Positions 18,314-26,889 of a DNA stretch of 39,024 nt are shown piece after piece. Made by a program: the position numbers and the translations under genes. This DNA comes from Bacteroidales bacterium (GTDB lineage Bacteria; Bacteroidota; Bacteroidia; Bacteroidales; P3). Each line of letters opens with the position of its first letter. Position 1 is the first letter of the stretch. Where the stretch lies: NCBI GenBank assembly GCA_017633985.1, contig JAGBOF010000034.1, forward strand, positions 1-39,024, read 5' to 3'. The notes under the pieces were generated by a model, which saw nothing but the letters and a program-made list of their open reading frames with translations, did not search any database and had not been told where the DNA came from.

Positions 18314-20155
18314 TTAAACCGAAACTCTCTCGGATAATTCCAACCAAATCATTTCTTTTTCTTCCGTTTGAGCGATAATATCCTGCAGCTCGTTACCTAC
18401 TGTTTGTAATTCGTCATTGGAAAGTTCTCCCGAGGAAAGTTTTTCAGTCAGTTCTTTCTTTTTTTGCTCCAAAACAGGAAGAAGTTTTTCTATCTCTTCA
18501 AGAATTTTCTGTTCTTTGTAAGAAAGTTTGTTTGCTTTACGTTCCTGCGCTTTCTGTTTCTTCTGTTTTTCGTAATCGTTCTCCTTATCATCCTGATAAG
18601 ACGCAGAATTATTCTTTTTATCTGCCGCTTTTTGTTTCAAATATTCCTGATAAGGTTGATAAAAATCCTTTATCTTGCCTCCGTCACCGAATATAAAATA
18701 ATGGTTCTGCGAAATATTTTCTATAAACCTGCGATCGTGGGAAACAATAAGCAAACATCCTTTATAATTAATAAGGAATTCTTCCAAGGTAAGCAATGAA
18801 TAAATATCCAAATCATTGGTCGGCTCGTCCAAAATCAAGAAATTCGGATTCTTAATAAGCGTTTTCAATAGATACAACCGCCTTTTCTCCCCTCCTGACA
18901 ATAATCCGTACTGATGAAACTGCATATCCTTACTGAAACCGAACTTTTCAAGAAAAGAAGATGCCGACATGTCAAATTTCTTATTCTCATTCTGCACGGT
19001 AATTGACTCGGCTTCTTCTTTAATTATATCAATAACGCGTTTTGAAGGGTCTTCTTCCAAACCTTTTTGCTGATAATAACCGAAATTGATAGTCTCGCCT
19101 TTTATTATTGTGCCGCATGATTGCTTTTCTTTGCCCATTATTATATTCAAAAGCGTACTTTTGCCGCATCCGTTATGTCCTATGACGGCTATTTTGTCTC
19201 CTTTTTTAAATGTATAGGAGAAATTATCAATCAACGTGCGGTTTTCTTCGAATGACTTGCTTATGCTGTTAATCTCCAATATCTTTTTGCCTATACGGGT
19301 ATCCACTACCGACAATGCAGCCTGCTCTTTCTCCTGTTTTTGAAACGCTTTTTCTTTTATATATTGGAAATTTTCAATACGTTTTTTGCTTTTCGTTCCT
19401 CTGGCCTGCGGCATACGGTTTATCCAATCCAATTCCCTGGCATATATATTACGTGCCTTATCTATTTCCGCGCGCAGCAATGCCGCACGTTCTTCTTTCT
19501 TTTCCAAATAGTAGTCAAACAAAGGAATGTTTTCATGTCTGTCGCAATTATAACGCGAAATCTGTCCCTTGTAAAGCTCATAAATATCCGTACAAACCTT
19601 ATCTATCAAATCCCTGTCGTGAGTTACTATCAGCAATGTTGCATTCTTTTTTATCAAATAGTTCTCCAACCACGCTATCATGTCCATATCCAAATGGTTG
19701 GTAGGCTCGTCAAGCACATAAAACTGCGAATTTTTAAGCAAAACCTTCGCCAAAGCGACTTTTTTCTGCTCTCCGCCTGAAAGAAGATTCAAAGGCTTTT
19801 CCAACTCCTTCATCCCGAAGACATACATCATCTGCGAAGCACGGGCAATAAACGATTCCCTGTCTTCATTATGCGGTTCAAACGATGTAAGCAGCTCCTG
19901 AATTATTGAAACAGTCCCGTCTTTCCATGTCTTTTGCGGAAGATAGGACGGATATGCCTGCGAATTAAAGATAACATCGCCTTTGTCACGTTCGTTTTCG
20001 TTGAATAACATGTTCAAAAGCGTTGATTTGCCCTCGCCGTTACGTCCTATCAATGCTATCTTCTGTCCTTTATTAACCCCGAAGGACAAATCTTCAAAAA
20101 TAACTTTGTCTCCGAAGGATTTGTATAAATGTTCCGCCGTTAATATTGCTTCCAT
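18314..20155 (-). CDS. ABC-F ATP-binding protein, Uup-like
   Basis: This 613-residue protein has two ABC ATPase domains and no membrane span. Walker A motifs are GRNGEGKST (37-45) and GHNGCGKST. Signatures are LSGGEQKK and LSGGEKRR, each followed by a Walker B LDEPTN(H/D)LD. The linker between domains is rich in charge. A C-terminal coiled coil (about 540-610, with KKQKAQERKANKLSYKEQKILEEIE-type heptads) is like that of Uup. ABC-F proteins act on the ribosome or on branched DNA (Uup). Resistance-type ABC-F proteins share the fold, but the coiled coil favours Uup. A -7 box TAATTTTG (20200-20193) lies about 38 bases upstream of the ATG. Confidence 0.9.
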   Translation of the reverse strand: MEAILTAEHLYKSFGDKVIFEDLSFGVNKGQKIALIGRNGEGKSTLLNMLFNENERDKGDVIFNSQAYPSYLPQKTWKDGTVSIIQELLTSFEPHNEDRESFIARASQMMYVFGMKELEKPLNLLSGGEQKKVALAKVLLKNSQFYVLDEPTNHLDMDMIAWLENYLIKKNATLLIVTHDRDLIDKVCTDIYELYKGQISRYNCDRHENIPLFDYYLEKKEERAALLRAEIDKARNIYARELDWINRMPQARGTKSKKRIENFQYIKEKAFQKQEKEQAALSVVDTRIGKKILEINSISKSFEENRTLIDNFSYTFKKGDKIAVIGHNGCGKSTLLNIIMGKEKQSCGTIIKGETINFGYYQQKGLEEDPSKRVIDIIKEEAESITVQNENKKFDMSASSFLEKFGFSKDMQFHQYGLLSGGEKRRLYLLKTLIKNPNFLILDEPTNDLDIYSLLTLEEFLINYKGCLLIVSHDRRFIENISQNHYFIFGDGGKIKDFYQPYQEYLKQKAADKKNNSASYQDDKENDYEKQKKQKAQERKANKLSYKEQKILEEIEKLLPVLEQKKKELTEKLSSGELSNDELQTVGNELQDIIAQTEEKEMIWLELSERVSV

Positions 20156-20224
20156 GGTCTTTACGGATTCAAAATAAAAATTTTTCCGTCTGCAAAATTA
20201 CAAAATAAATCAGTAATACCCTAA

Positions 20225-20310
20225 CAAAACGGCGTTATGCAAAAATAATCACGCAGAATATTTTATTAATCTGCGTGATTATTTTATTAATATCGCTGAT
20301 TATTTCCGCC
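20225..20310. repeat. Palindromic intergenic repeat, copy B
   Basis: AAAATAATCACGCAGA (20242-20257) and TCTGCGTGATTATTTT (20270-20285) form a perfect 16-bp inverted repeat with a 12-base loop. AAAACGGCGTT precedes it, and ATCGCTGATTATT follows it. These modules recur in copies A, D and E. It lies between the 3' end of the sugar transferase and the start of the ABC-F gene, where it could end transcription. Confidence 0.7.
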
Positions 20311-20350
20311 TTTTGTAACATGCGGAAAATAAGGTGCTTGAAAAAGGGCT

Positions 20351-21772
20351 TTATTTACCCCTTCCCTGCAAGATTATAAGGAAGGTGTAAAGCAGGATTT
20401 TGATGTCAGTTGCAAAGGACATATTCTCCAAATACAATAAATCGTATTGCAATCTTTCAACCATCTGATCAACCGTATCGGCATAGCCGAATTTCACCTG
20501 TCCCCACGATGTCATTCCCGGTTTTATCTTTTGCAATAATTTATATTCAGGTGCTTTTTGCACGATTTGGTCAATAAAATACTGTCTTTCGGGTCTTGGA
20601 CCTACCATACTCATTTCTCCTGTAAAGACATGCCAAAACTGCGGCGTTTCATCCAACCTTACCTTACGCATAAATCTTCCGAAAGGCGTAATTCTCGGAT
20701 CCAATTCACCGCTTGATAACATCGGTCCGTTTTTCTCCGCATCGGTGTACATGGAACGGAATTTATACATCTTAAAAGGCTTGCCGTATCTGCCTATACG
20801 CTCTTGGGCATACAAAACAGGACCTTTGGAGGTGCTTTTCACTGTTATTGCCACAACGATATATACAGGAATAAGAACAATCATTGCTATCAAGGAGACA
20901 AACACGTCAAAAGTCCGTTTAAGAGAGAATTCCCACGGTTGCATAAGGTTTTGCGATATTCTCACAAGCGGAACGGAGAAAATGGCGCTTAACTTTATGC
21001 TGCCTGTAAGCAAATCCTTTCTGTCCGAAGGCATGAATATCTCAATATTCGGATTCTGTACCGAATAAATAAGGTTGTATATCTCGTTTTCGTCCTCTTT
21101 GGCAAGGATTATAATAACTTCTTCTATTCCGTAATTGACAAGTATGGTTTTTAAATCATCGGAAGTACCCAAACATTTGAGTTTACGTTCCAATTTATTA
21201 AGTTTTTGTTGCCTTAAAGTAACGAATCCCGTAAACAAATAGCCCGAAGATATTTCCTGATTGCTTATCTTTTTGTACAAAGACAAGGCTTTGTTTTCGT
21301 CGGAAGTTATTATAAGGGTCGGAAAACCTATTTTGCCTGTATGAACCTTATGTACGGTAACCGTAGTAAGTACAAGGCGCGGAATATATGTCAAAGTGAA
21401 GTGCAAAACAAGCAATATGAAAAACGTAAAGTAGTAATTGCGGTAAGTAGAAACATAATCGTCCAAAAGGAATGCGAAAAATATTACAATAACACCGATT
21501 ATGCTTTCTATGAAAGTCTGTAATAAATCATGAAGACGCGATTTTTTGTAAACGCTGCGGTATTCTCCTGCACACCAATACAGTAGCAGCCAAAAAAGAG
21601 GTATGAATATTATGCCTTTATATAGGTTGGTATCGGCAAAGACCTGATTAATGTCATTGAAGCCGTCTGTTTCCACCGTAAACTTACGGAAGAAGAAAAA
21701 AACACTCCATGTCAGCATTGCCGATAAGTAATCCGCAATAATATATTTAGCACATTGAAGTTTTTTGTTCAT
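20351..21772 (-). CDS. Polyprenyl glycosylphosphotransferase (WcaJ/WbaP-like sugar transferase)
   Basis: This 473-residue protein has four or five N-terminal membrane spans (about residues 10-130), a nucleotide-binding-like middle domain, and a C-terminal bacterial sugar transferase domain (about 285-473). The latter contains KRTFDVFVSLIAMIVL, the FKMYKFRSMYTDAE block, DPRITPFGRFMRKVRLDETPQ and SMVGPRPER. Such enzymes transfer a sugar-1-phosphate to undecaprenyl phosphate at the inner membrane to start exopolysaccharide or O-antigen synthesis. There is no polysaccharide cluster nearby, so it may be a housekeeping initiator. The lipoprotein gene 19 bases upstream is probably in the same operon. 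Confidence 0.92.
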   Translation of the reverse strand: MNKKLQCAKYIIADYLSAMLTWSVFFFFRKFTVETDGFNDINQVFADTNLYKGIIFIPLFWLLLYWCAGEYRSVYKKSRLHDLLQTFIESIIGVIVIFFAFLLDDYVSTYRNYYFTFFILLVLHFTLTYIPRLVLTTVTVHKVHTGKIGFPTLIITSDENKALSLYKKISNQEISSGYLFTGFVTLRQQKLNKLERKLKCLGTSDDLKTILVNYGIEEVIIILAKEDENEIYNLIYSVQNPNIEIFMPSDRKDLLTGSIKLSAIFSVPLVRISQNLMQPWEFSLKRTFDVFVSLIAMIVLIPVYIVVAITVKSTSKGPVLYAQERIGRYGKPFKMYKFRSMYTDAEKNGPMLSSGELDPRITPFGRFMRKVRLDETPQFWHVFTGEMSMVGPRPERQYFIDQIVQKAPEYKLLQKIKPGMTSWGQVKFGYADTVDQMVERLQYDLLYLENMSFATDIKILLYTFLIILQGRGK

Positions 21773-21791
21773 CGTCTTAAAAGTAAAAACG

Positions 21792-22757
21792 TTATTGCGG
21801 GTCGTGAATTACTTTTATGTTGTCGATATAAACGAATCCGTCGGACAGATTATCGGTATTGACGGGTTGGAACCATATCTTAAAATCATTATACTTTAAC
21901 TGTCCCCAAACTTTTCCCAATATAACATACATTTTCTGCCAATTCCTTTTGTCATTGTCTGCATACGAAGGATTGTGGTTGGGTTTTATCCTAAGGCAAC
22001 TTATATAAACAGGATTGGATTCCTGCATCTGTCTTCCGTAGAGTCCTATTTCGAACGGTATATTGGCATGATAATCTATTTCCATAATCATAGGTGAGGT
22101 TTTTCCGTCCCATGAAACCGAGTCTTTGGTTATAAAACGGTAGTTATCCGAAGAAGACGAAGAATAAAACACTCCGCATCTGTCACCGTAAGCTGCTTTG
22201 CCGTCGCCGACAATTGACAAATAACAAGGAAGATCGGGATTGGTTGTAGAAATATTCTCAAAAGGATTGTAAGTCTCCTCAAAGGTAATTCTTCTTGCGA
22301 TGTTGGTTAAAGAATTATAAGAAACTTCCATAATATCCACGTCAGTTATTTCCCCTTCTTTCAACTCCAAGGTATCTATATATGTAGTGTAGTACCTGTA
22401 AGCTTCTCTTGTTGCGTTCATTCCGTTAAATTTCACTCCGGGACGCAATTCCACTTTTCTTTTTCCTTTTGCCAATACGGGGATAATCAAATCTCCGTCT
22501 TTAGTCAGCGAATATGCTCCGATTTCTTTTTGTTCGTTATTATCGGTAACCCTTACCCATACATCACATATATCACTTGTAAGAAATCCGTCGTCTTGTG
22601 GAAATGTAAAATTCAGATCAGAATCTGCAACAAGTTTAAATCCTTTTACCCTTATATAAGAAGGAACGGTTTGTTCTCCTTCGAAATTGTCACATCCGCT
22701 GAATATAAAGGACAGGAATGTTACAGTAAGTAATAATTTCAACGTCTTTTTTATCAT
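21792..22757 (-). CDS. Conserved lipoprotein of unknown function
   Basis: This 321-residue protein has an N-terminal lipoprotein signal with lipobox FSGC (Cys22). The rest is beta-rich, with no motif I recognise. The final 170 residues (RRITFEETYNPFENIS to DGFVYIDNIKVIHD) resemble the jelly-roll modules of the large adhesin: an FE-like opening, a NDFKIWFQP strand and a closing YIDNIKVI strand. It is probably an outer-membrane surface lipoprotein. It lies between cutC and the sugar transferase, with short gaps (44 and 19 bases), suggesting one transcript. No enzymatic role is evident. Confidence 0.8.
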   Translation of the reverse strand: MIKKTLKLLLTVTFLSFIFSGCDNFEGEQTVPSYIRVKGFKLVADSDLNFTFPQDDGFLTSDICDVWVRVTDNNEQKEIGAYSLTKDGDLIIPVLAKGKRKVELRPGVKFNGMNATREAYRYYTTYIDTLELKEGEITDVDIMEVSYNSLTNIARRITFEETYNPFENISTTNPDLPCYLSIVGDGKAAYGDRCGVFYSSSSSDNYRFITKDSVSWDGKTSPMIMEIDYHANIPFEIGLYGRQMQESNPVYISCLRIKPNHNPSYADNDKRNWQKMYVILGKVWGQLKYNDFKIWFQPVNTDNLSDGFVYIDNIKVIHDPQ

Positions 22758-22801
22758 AATTCAGAATTATTGGATAATAGATTAACGCTTTATAATTTTT
22801 T

Positions 22802-23560
22802 TTATTGTTTTTCAATAGATTTTATTACATCCGCCGCTCTGCGTATCTCTTTAATGTCACTTACGGACAAATCATATTCGCTTACATCGCCTACTCCGCC
22901 CATTGAAACTACAGGATTCTTAAATTTCATGCCTCCCGAAACGGTCTTTTTTGCAGAAAAATGAAACGCATGCGGATGGGATTTATCAAAAATATCTTTT
23001 ATATTGTCAGGATTCACTCCACTGCCTGCCATAATCTCAATTCTGCCGTCTAAAATATCCGAAATCATTTTTATGTTTTCTGTTCCTTGTAGTGCTTTGT
23101 TTTGTCCGCCGGAGGTAAGTATACGCGTAAATCCTAAATCTGCGATGTCTTTTGCTGATTGTACATAATCACGAGTCATATCTATTGCTCTGTGAAAACA
23201 GGTCTCCATTCCGTGGGCACAATCCAATAAGATTTTATTTCTTTGCTTATCAACATCACCTTCTTCGGTCAGAATACCGAAAACAACACCCTTAACCCCT
23301 ATGCGTTTGCACAATTGAATATCCTTTTTCATCAACTCAAACTCATAATCATCATAAAGGAAATCTCCGCCGCGTGGTCTTATCATAACCATGGTATCAA
23401 TAGTCAAATTGTCTTTCGCAAATTCTATTAAAGCATGTGACGGTGTTATGCCGCCTTCGGGCATTCCTGCACAAAGTTCAATTCTGTCCGCCCCGCCTTG
23501 TTGTGCAGCAAAGCACGAAACAGGATTATATACGCATATTTCAAGTTTTATATTCTTCAT
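22802..23560 (-). CDS. cutC: CutC family protein (copper homeostasis protein CutC)
   Basis: This 252-residue TIM-barrel protein carries the CutC opening LEICVYNPVSCFAAQQGGADRIELC and segments MVMIRPRGGDFLYDD, ILTSGGQ and IMAGSGVN. Family members have been linked to copper tolerance, but the biochemical role is disputed. It is cytoplasmic and of normal length. A TAAATTTG box (23587-23580) lies about 20 bases before the ATG. It is transcribed away from the plus-strand operon that starts at 24129. Confidence 0.93.
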   Translation of the reverse strand: MKNIKLEICVYNPVSCFAAQQGGADRIELCAGMPEGGITPSHALIEFAKDNLTIDTMVMIRPRGGDFLYDDYEFELMKKDIQLCKRIGVKGVVFGILTEEGDVDKQRNKILLDCAHGMETCFHRAIDMTRDYVQSAKDIADLGFTRILTSGGQNKALQGTENIKMISDILDGRIEIMAGSGVNPDNIKDIFDKSHPHAFHFSAKKTVSGGMKFKNPVVSMGGVGDVSEYDLSVSDIKEIRRAADVIKSIEKQ

Positions 23561-23763
23561 AACTGTTACTTTAAAGTTGCAAATTTACAAATTATTCCGT
23601 ATATATGATATTGTATTACACACTTTATGATGAAATTATTTTTCTTTACACCAAAGATTTTAATGTATCTAAAGTATATATAAACAATAATTACATGGCA
23701 TAAATTTATTTCTGATAAAACCGTAATTTCAGATACAATAACAAACAAGATTTAATAAAAATA

Positions 23764-23794
23764 TTTGTTACTTAATAAATATTTTGTATTTTTG
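23764..23794 (+). promoter_or_regulatory. Promoter for the structured leader/RNA upstream of the envelope operon
   Basis: TTTG (23764-23767), exactly 19 bases, then TATTTTTG (23787-23794): a full match to the Bacteroidota consensus, with the same spacing as the adhesin promoter. Transcription should start near 23800. Between cutC and this promoter (23588-23763) I see only AT-rich sequence. Confidence 0.75.
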
Positions 23795-23799
23795 CAGGT

Positions 23800-24045
23800 G
23801 CAATTGTGCAGAAAACTTAACATTTAATTATTATTTCGCATCAAATTAAAGCCTGGAAACTTTCATTTGACATATTTACAAGAAATAATACTTAAAACGG
23901 ACAAAGTTTTGGGTAGGATATGTCCATATCTGAAAATTTACACCTTCTGGTGTGAACTTCGGATAAAATAGAAATCAGATATGGGACGGGTATTCTTCCA
24001 GGCTTTACCCGGGATGCGAAAAGAAGTTTCACACCTTTTTGTATT
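23800..24045 (+). ncRNA. Structured RNA candidate: 5' leader or free ncRNA
   Basis: Downstream of a good promoter the sequence folds into nested stems. TTTCGCATC (23834-23842) pairs with GATGCGAAA (24013-24021), and AAAGCCTGGAA (23848-23858) with TTCCAGGCTTT (23996-24006). Inside are a 9-bp hairpin (23890-23898 with 23906-23914), and CCATATCTGA (23924-23933) with TCAGATATGG (23975-23984), which encloses ACACC-TTCT-GGTGT (23940-23953). GGTGTGAACTTC (23949-23960) can instead pair with GAAGTTTCACACC (24023-24035), which is followed by five T residues. This could be a free RNA (6S-like or a Bacteroidales-specific class) or a leader that controls transcription of the operon at 24129. The family is not identified. 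Confidence 0.6.
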
Positions 24046-24128
24046 ACTTTCTTTCTTCGGAATTTTAGTTAAAGTTAAGATCATCGGCAATTAATAACAA
24101 ATAATAACAATTTAAACTTTAAACTAAA

Positions 24129-24728
24129 ATGAGAAAAAGTACATTAAACAAGACTTTATCAGTCGTAGCATTGGCAGGAGTTTTAAGCTTTTCGTCCTGT
24201 TCTTCAAACAAAAAAGCCGCAGAACAACAAGTAAAGAAATCTTTCGGCGAAGAAGTGAAATTGCCGTGTCTCAGTGAGTCCTATGATGATGCCGATTACT
24301 TCAAAGCAATGGGAACCGCAAACAGTATTAATGCACAAAACGCAAGAACTGGAGCATGGGACGCAGCAAAGAGTATGCTTTTAAGACGTTTGGGCGGTTT
24401 TGTATCAGGTCTTTCTGCTGATTATACCCGAAGTGTTTCAGGTGATGCGAAACAAGATAAAGTTCAAAGATTAATTGAAAGCGAAATGAACACTCTTGTA
24501 CAAAAAGAAATAAACGACGCTGAAAAGACTTGCGAAAAAATCTTTGTTGACGAAGCGGGGAACTACAATTCATTCATCGCAATCAGGGTGCCGAAAAAAG
24601 AATTATTAAACAAAATCTTAGACAAATTATCAGATAACGAAGAATTGTCAATAGAGTTTAACAGAGAACAATTCCGCAAATATGCAGACGAGAAAATGAA
24701 ACAAATGCAAGAACAACAAAAAAGATAA
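24129..24728 (+). CDS. LPP20-like lipoprotein
   Basis: This 199-residue lipoprotein has a signal peptide with lipobox SFSSC (Cys24). The mature part carries a short alpha/beta domain with DYFKAMGTANSIN and NARTGAWDAAKSMLLRRLGGFV, then an acidic/basic helical C-terminus. The pattern (repeated A-x-x-x-A helices, YNSFIAIRVPKKEL strand) resembles LPP20-type surface lipoproteins of Bacteroidota. Its role is unknown; an envelope location is inferred. It is the first gene of a plus-strand run and lies about 85 bases after the terminator-like end of the structured RNA. No separate -7 box was seen in 24041-24128. Confidence 0.75.
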   Translation: MRKSTLNKTLSVVALAGVLSFSSCSSNKKAAEQQVKKSFGEEVKLPCLSESYDDADYFKAMGTANSINAQNARTGAWDAAKSMLLRRLGGFVSGLSADYTRSVSGDAKQDKVQRLIESEMNTLVQKEINDAEKTCEKIFVDEAGNYNSFIAIRVPKKELLNKILDKLSDNEELSIEFNREQFRKYADEKMKQMQEQQKR

Positions 24729-24735
24729 AACTTCT

Positions 24736-24774
24736 ATGCGGTATGTAATATAGGATATGTATTACATACCGCAT
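24736..24774 (+). terminator. Intercistronic hairpin, no U-tract
   Basis: ATGCGGTATGTAAT (24736-24749) and ATTACATACCGCAT (24761-24774) form a perfect 14-bp stem with an 11-base loop, 7 bases after the lipoprotein stop. No T-run follows, so it may be a processing or stability element, or a leaky terminator, rather than a strict one. Confidence 0.6.
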
Positions 24775-24792
24775 ATTACTGTACACATTAAT

Positions 24793-25617
24793 ATGAAAAA
24801 ACTATTACTTATACTTTTAACATTAACCATTTATTCGGTATCCTTCGGACAATCAATGCCTGAATGGATTTATAAATTGCCAAAACCAGGCAACAACACC
24901 TATTTATATGAGAAAGAAATGGGATTGGGAAGTACAGAAAACGAAGCACGCAACCAAGCAATAGCAAGAGTGTTTCAATCAACGGCATTGCGTATCGGAC
25001 AACCTATATCTTCGGACGAGATATTCCGTGCCGTTCAGAATAATACGGAATTCTCGGTTATTGCTCGTACATTTAAGCTTAATGTACATAAGGTCTGTGA
25101 ATATCCAACCAGAACTGTTGACGGTAATTACAAAGTTTACATTCTTTATCAGGTAGCAAAGGCGGGTAATATTGAACCCAGATTTGATTATAATTTTGAT
25201 GAGTGCTATCACGTCCAACAATACAGCAATGCTTCGGCACTGTTGAAATCTATGTTTATACCAGGGCTCGGTCAAATAGGCAAACGGCATTATGCAGAGG
25301 GTATTTTAACTTTGACGGGTGAAGTTTTATTGGTCGGTGTCGGTATCGGATGTTATTATTCTGCACAGCACCAGTTGGATATTATGAAAAAAGACAATGT
25401 TTCTTATTCAGACTTTGCCGATGCTACAAGTAAATACAATTCACTGCAGACAACAAGTTATTTTATTTGGGGAGCGGCTGCGGCATTGTATGTATTTAAT
25501 TTATTACGTGCCGTAACATTACATCCGTTGTATAAAGAAACATTGGCATTTTACCCTGCGGTTAATACAAACGGTGATAACTTGGCATTGGGATTTGGTT
25601 TAACTTATAAATTTTAA
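24793..25617 (+). CDS. Secreted/membrane protein with DUF5683-like domain
   Basis: I chose ATG 24793 (MKKLLLILLTLTIYSVSFGQ, 274 residues), which gives a clean signal peptide; the upstream ATG at 24757 lies inside a hairpin. Residues about 20-150 form a domain related in pattern to the preceding lipoprotein (STENEARNQAIARVF), and the C-terminal half has SMFIPGLGQIGKRHYAEGIL, the DUF5683-type motif, with two membrane segments (about 180-205 and 228-248). The function is unknown; DUF5683 proteins are common in Bacteroidota envelopes. It is co-directional with, and just before, a lipoprotein gene (6-base gap). Confidence 0.75.
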   Translation: MKKLLLILLTLTIYSVSFGQSMPEWIYKLPKPGNNTYLYEKEMGLGSTENEARNQAIARVFQSTALRIGQPISSDEIFRAVQNNTEFSVIARTFKLNVHKVCEYPTRTVDGNYKVYILYQVAKAGNIEPRFDYNFDECYHVQQYSNASALLKSMFIPGLGQIGKRHYAEGILTLTGEVLLVGVGIGCYYSAQHQLDIMKKDNVSYSDFADATSKYNSLQTTSYFIWGAAAALYVFNLLRAVTLHPLYKETLAFYPAVNTNGDNLALGFGLTYKF

Positions 25618-25623
25618 ACTGTG

Positions 25624-26874
25624 ATGAAAAGAATTCTGTACATTATAATATATATTGTATGCATTACAATGTTTTCTTCCTGTATAAAGGATCTGGAAGA
25701 AGAAGGTATATTTGAGACGACAACAATCAAAGGTTGTGTATTGGAAGACGGAACTTTTAAGCCGATAAAAGCAACGATACGACTGAAAGATAAAAACTCC
25801 TCTGTGTATGAAGAAAAAACAACGGATGCTGACGGTAATTTTGCAATAGATGTTACCGTTAAGCAAATGGCAAAAGAATATGTCTTATCTATAGAAACAG
25901 ATTCATTGTACGGCAATATAGTAAAAACTTTTGAAAATATAAGTATCGGGTCGCAATACTTTGATATAGGAAAGATATTGTTTGCCCAACCGTCTGTTCC
26001 TGTTATAATAATAGATGAAACAAACAATCTAACCTCTACATCAATAGATATACTTTGTTCTCTGATAGATTCCAAGAACGCAACCATAACAAGTAAAGGA
26101 GTTTGTTTTGCAACCCATAACAACCCTACTGTCAATGATCAAATATTATCTAATGCGATAGATAATAAATCTTTTACTTGTAATCTGACGGATTTGCAAC
26201 GCAATACTACTTATTATTTAAAAGCTTTTGCACAATCAAGCGTAGGTACAGGATATTCCGAACAAATAACCTTTACAACTTATGACGGTTTGCCTGTTGT
26301 TGTCACTAAAGACATAACAAATATCAGTCAAACTACGGCAAGTGCGGGTGGTAATGTAACTGATGACGGTGATTTTACTGTAGAAGAAAAAGGTGTTTGT
26401 TATTCTATGTCTATAAACCCAACTATCAATAATAATCACACATCCAACGGCACGGGTGTTGGAGAATTTATAAGTAATATAACCAATCTGCAACCTAATA
26501 CAACGTATTACTTGCGTGCATTTGCAAGAAATAAAGTAGGTGTCGCATACGGAGAACAAAAAACTTTTACCACATTATCGGGATTGCCTACAGTTACAAC
26601 CGAAGAAGTAACAAATATTTCTTCGTCTTCGGCGGTAAGCGGTGGCAATATATCTTCGGACGGCGGATTTTCAATTACCGCAAGAGGTATTTGCATAAGC
26701 ACCTCACACAACCCTACAATAAATAACACACATACAACAGATGGAACTGGTACAGGCAAGTTCACAAGTTACCTAACAGACCTATCATCCAACACTACCT
26801 ATTATATCCGTGCCTACGCAACAAATTCCGCAGGTACATCCTACGGCAAAGAAATAAGTTTCACAACAAAATAA
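25624..26874 (+). CDS. Lipoprotein with three fibronectin-like repeats
   Basis: This 416-residue protein starts at ATG 25624; a GTG directly precedes it. Signal peptide ends in the lipobox FSSC (Cys20). Residues about 35-120 look like a carboxypeptidase-regulatory-like beta sandwich (GCVLEDGTFKPIKATIRLKD). Three repeats of about 95 residues follow, each with a T-(T/D)-(I/V)TNIS start, a KGVC(F/Y)S-like strand with NPT, and NTTYYL(R/K)AFA near the end. The repeats resemble the four tail repeats of the giant adhesin at 110-1290. A surface-exposed structural or binding role is likely. The downstream DUF2971 gene begins 15 bases later. Confidence 0.85.
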   Translation: MKRILYIIIYIVCITMFSSCIKDLEEEGIFETTTIKGCVLEDGTFKPIKATIRLKDKNSSVYEEKTTDADGNFAIDVTVKQMAKEYVLSIETDSLYGNIVKTFENISIGSQYFDIGKILFAQPSVPVIIIDETNNLTSTSIDILCSLIDSKNATITSKGVCFATHNNPTVNDQILSNAIDNKSFTCNLTDLQRNTTYYLKAFAQSSVGTGYSEQITFTTYDGLPVVVTKDITNISQTTASAGGNVTDDGDFTVEEKGVCYSMSINPTINNNHTSNGTGVGEFISNITNLQPNTTYYLRAFARNKVGVAYGEQKTFTTLSGLPTVTTEEVTNISSSSAVSGGNISSDGGFSITARGICISTSHNPTINNTHTTDGTGTGKFTSYLTDLSSNTTYYIRAYATNSAGTSYGKEISFTTK

Positions 26875-26889
26875 CAGGAGAAAGAGAAA

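Noticed and set aside
23800-24045. SRP (4.5S) RNA, RNase P RNA or tmRNA identity for the first structured RNA
   Set aside because: The GGAAGCAGCC-like SRP loop, the conserved RNase P motif GAGGAAAGTC and a tmRNA tag/CCA end are all absent.
23588-24128. Cobalamin or SAM riboswitch upstream of the envelope operon
   Set aside because: No GCCACTG B12 box and no SAM-type core were seen; downstream genes are envelope proteins, not transport or metabolism.
24757-24792. Longer start for the DUF5683-like protein
   Set aside because: ATG 24757 lies within the 14-bp hairpin and would spoil the signal peptide.
25614-26135. A 173-codon minus-strand ORF opposite the FN3 lipoprotein
   Set aside because: The opposite strand encodes a lipoprotein with clear repeats and lipobox; this ORF has no recognisable domain.
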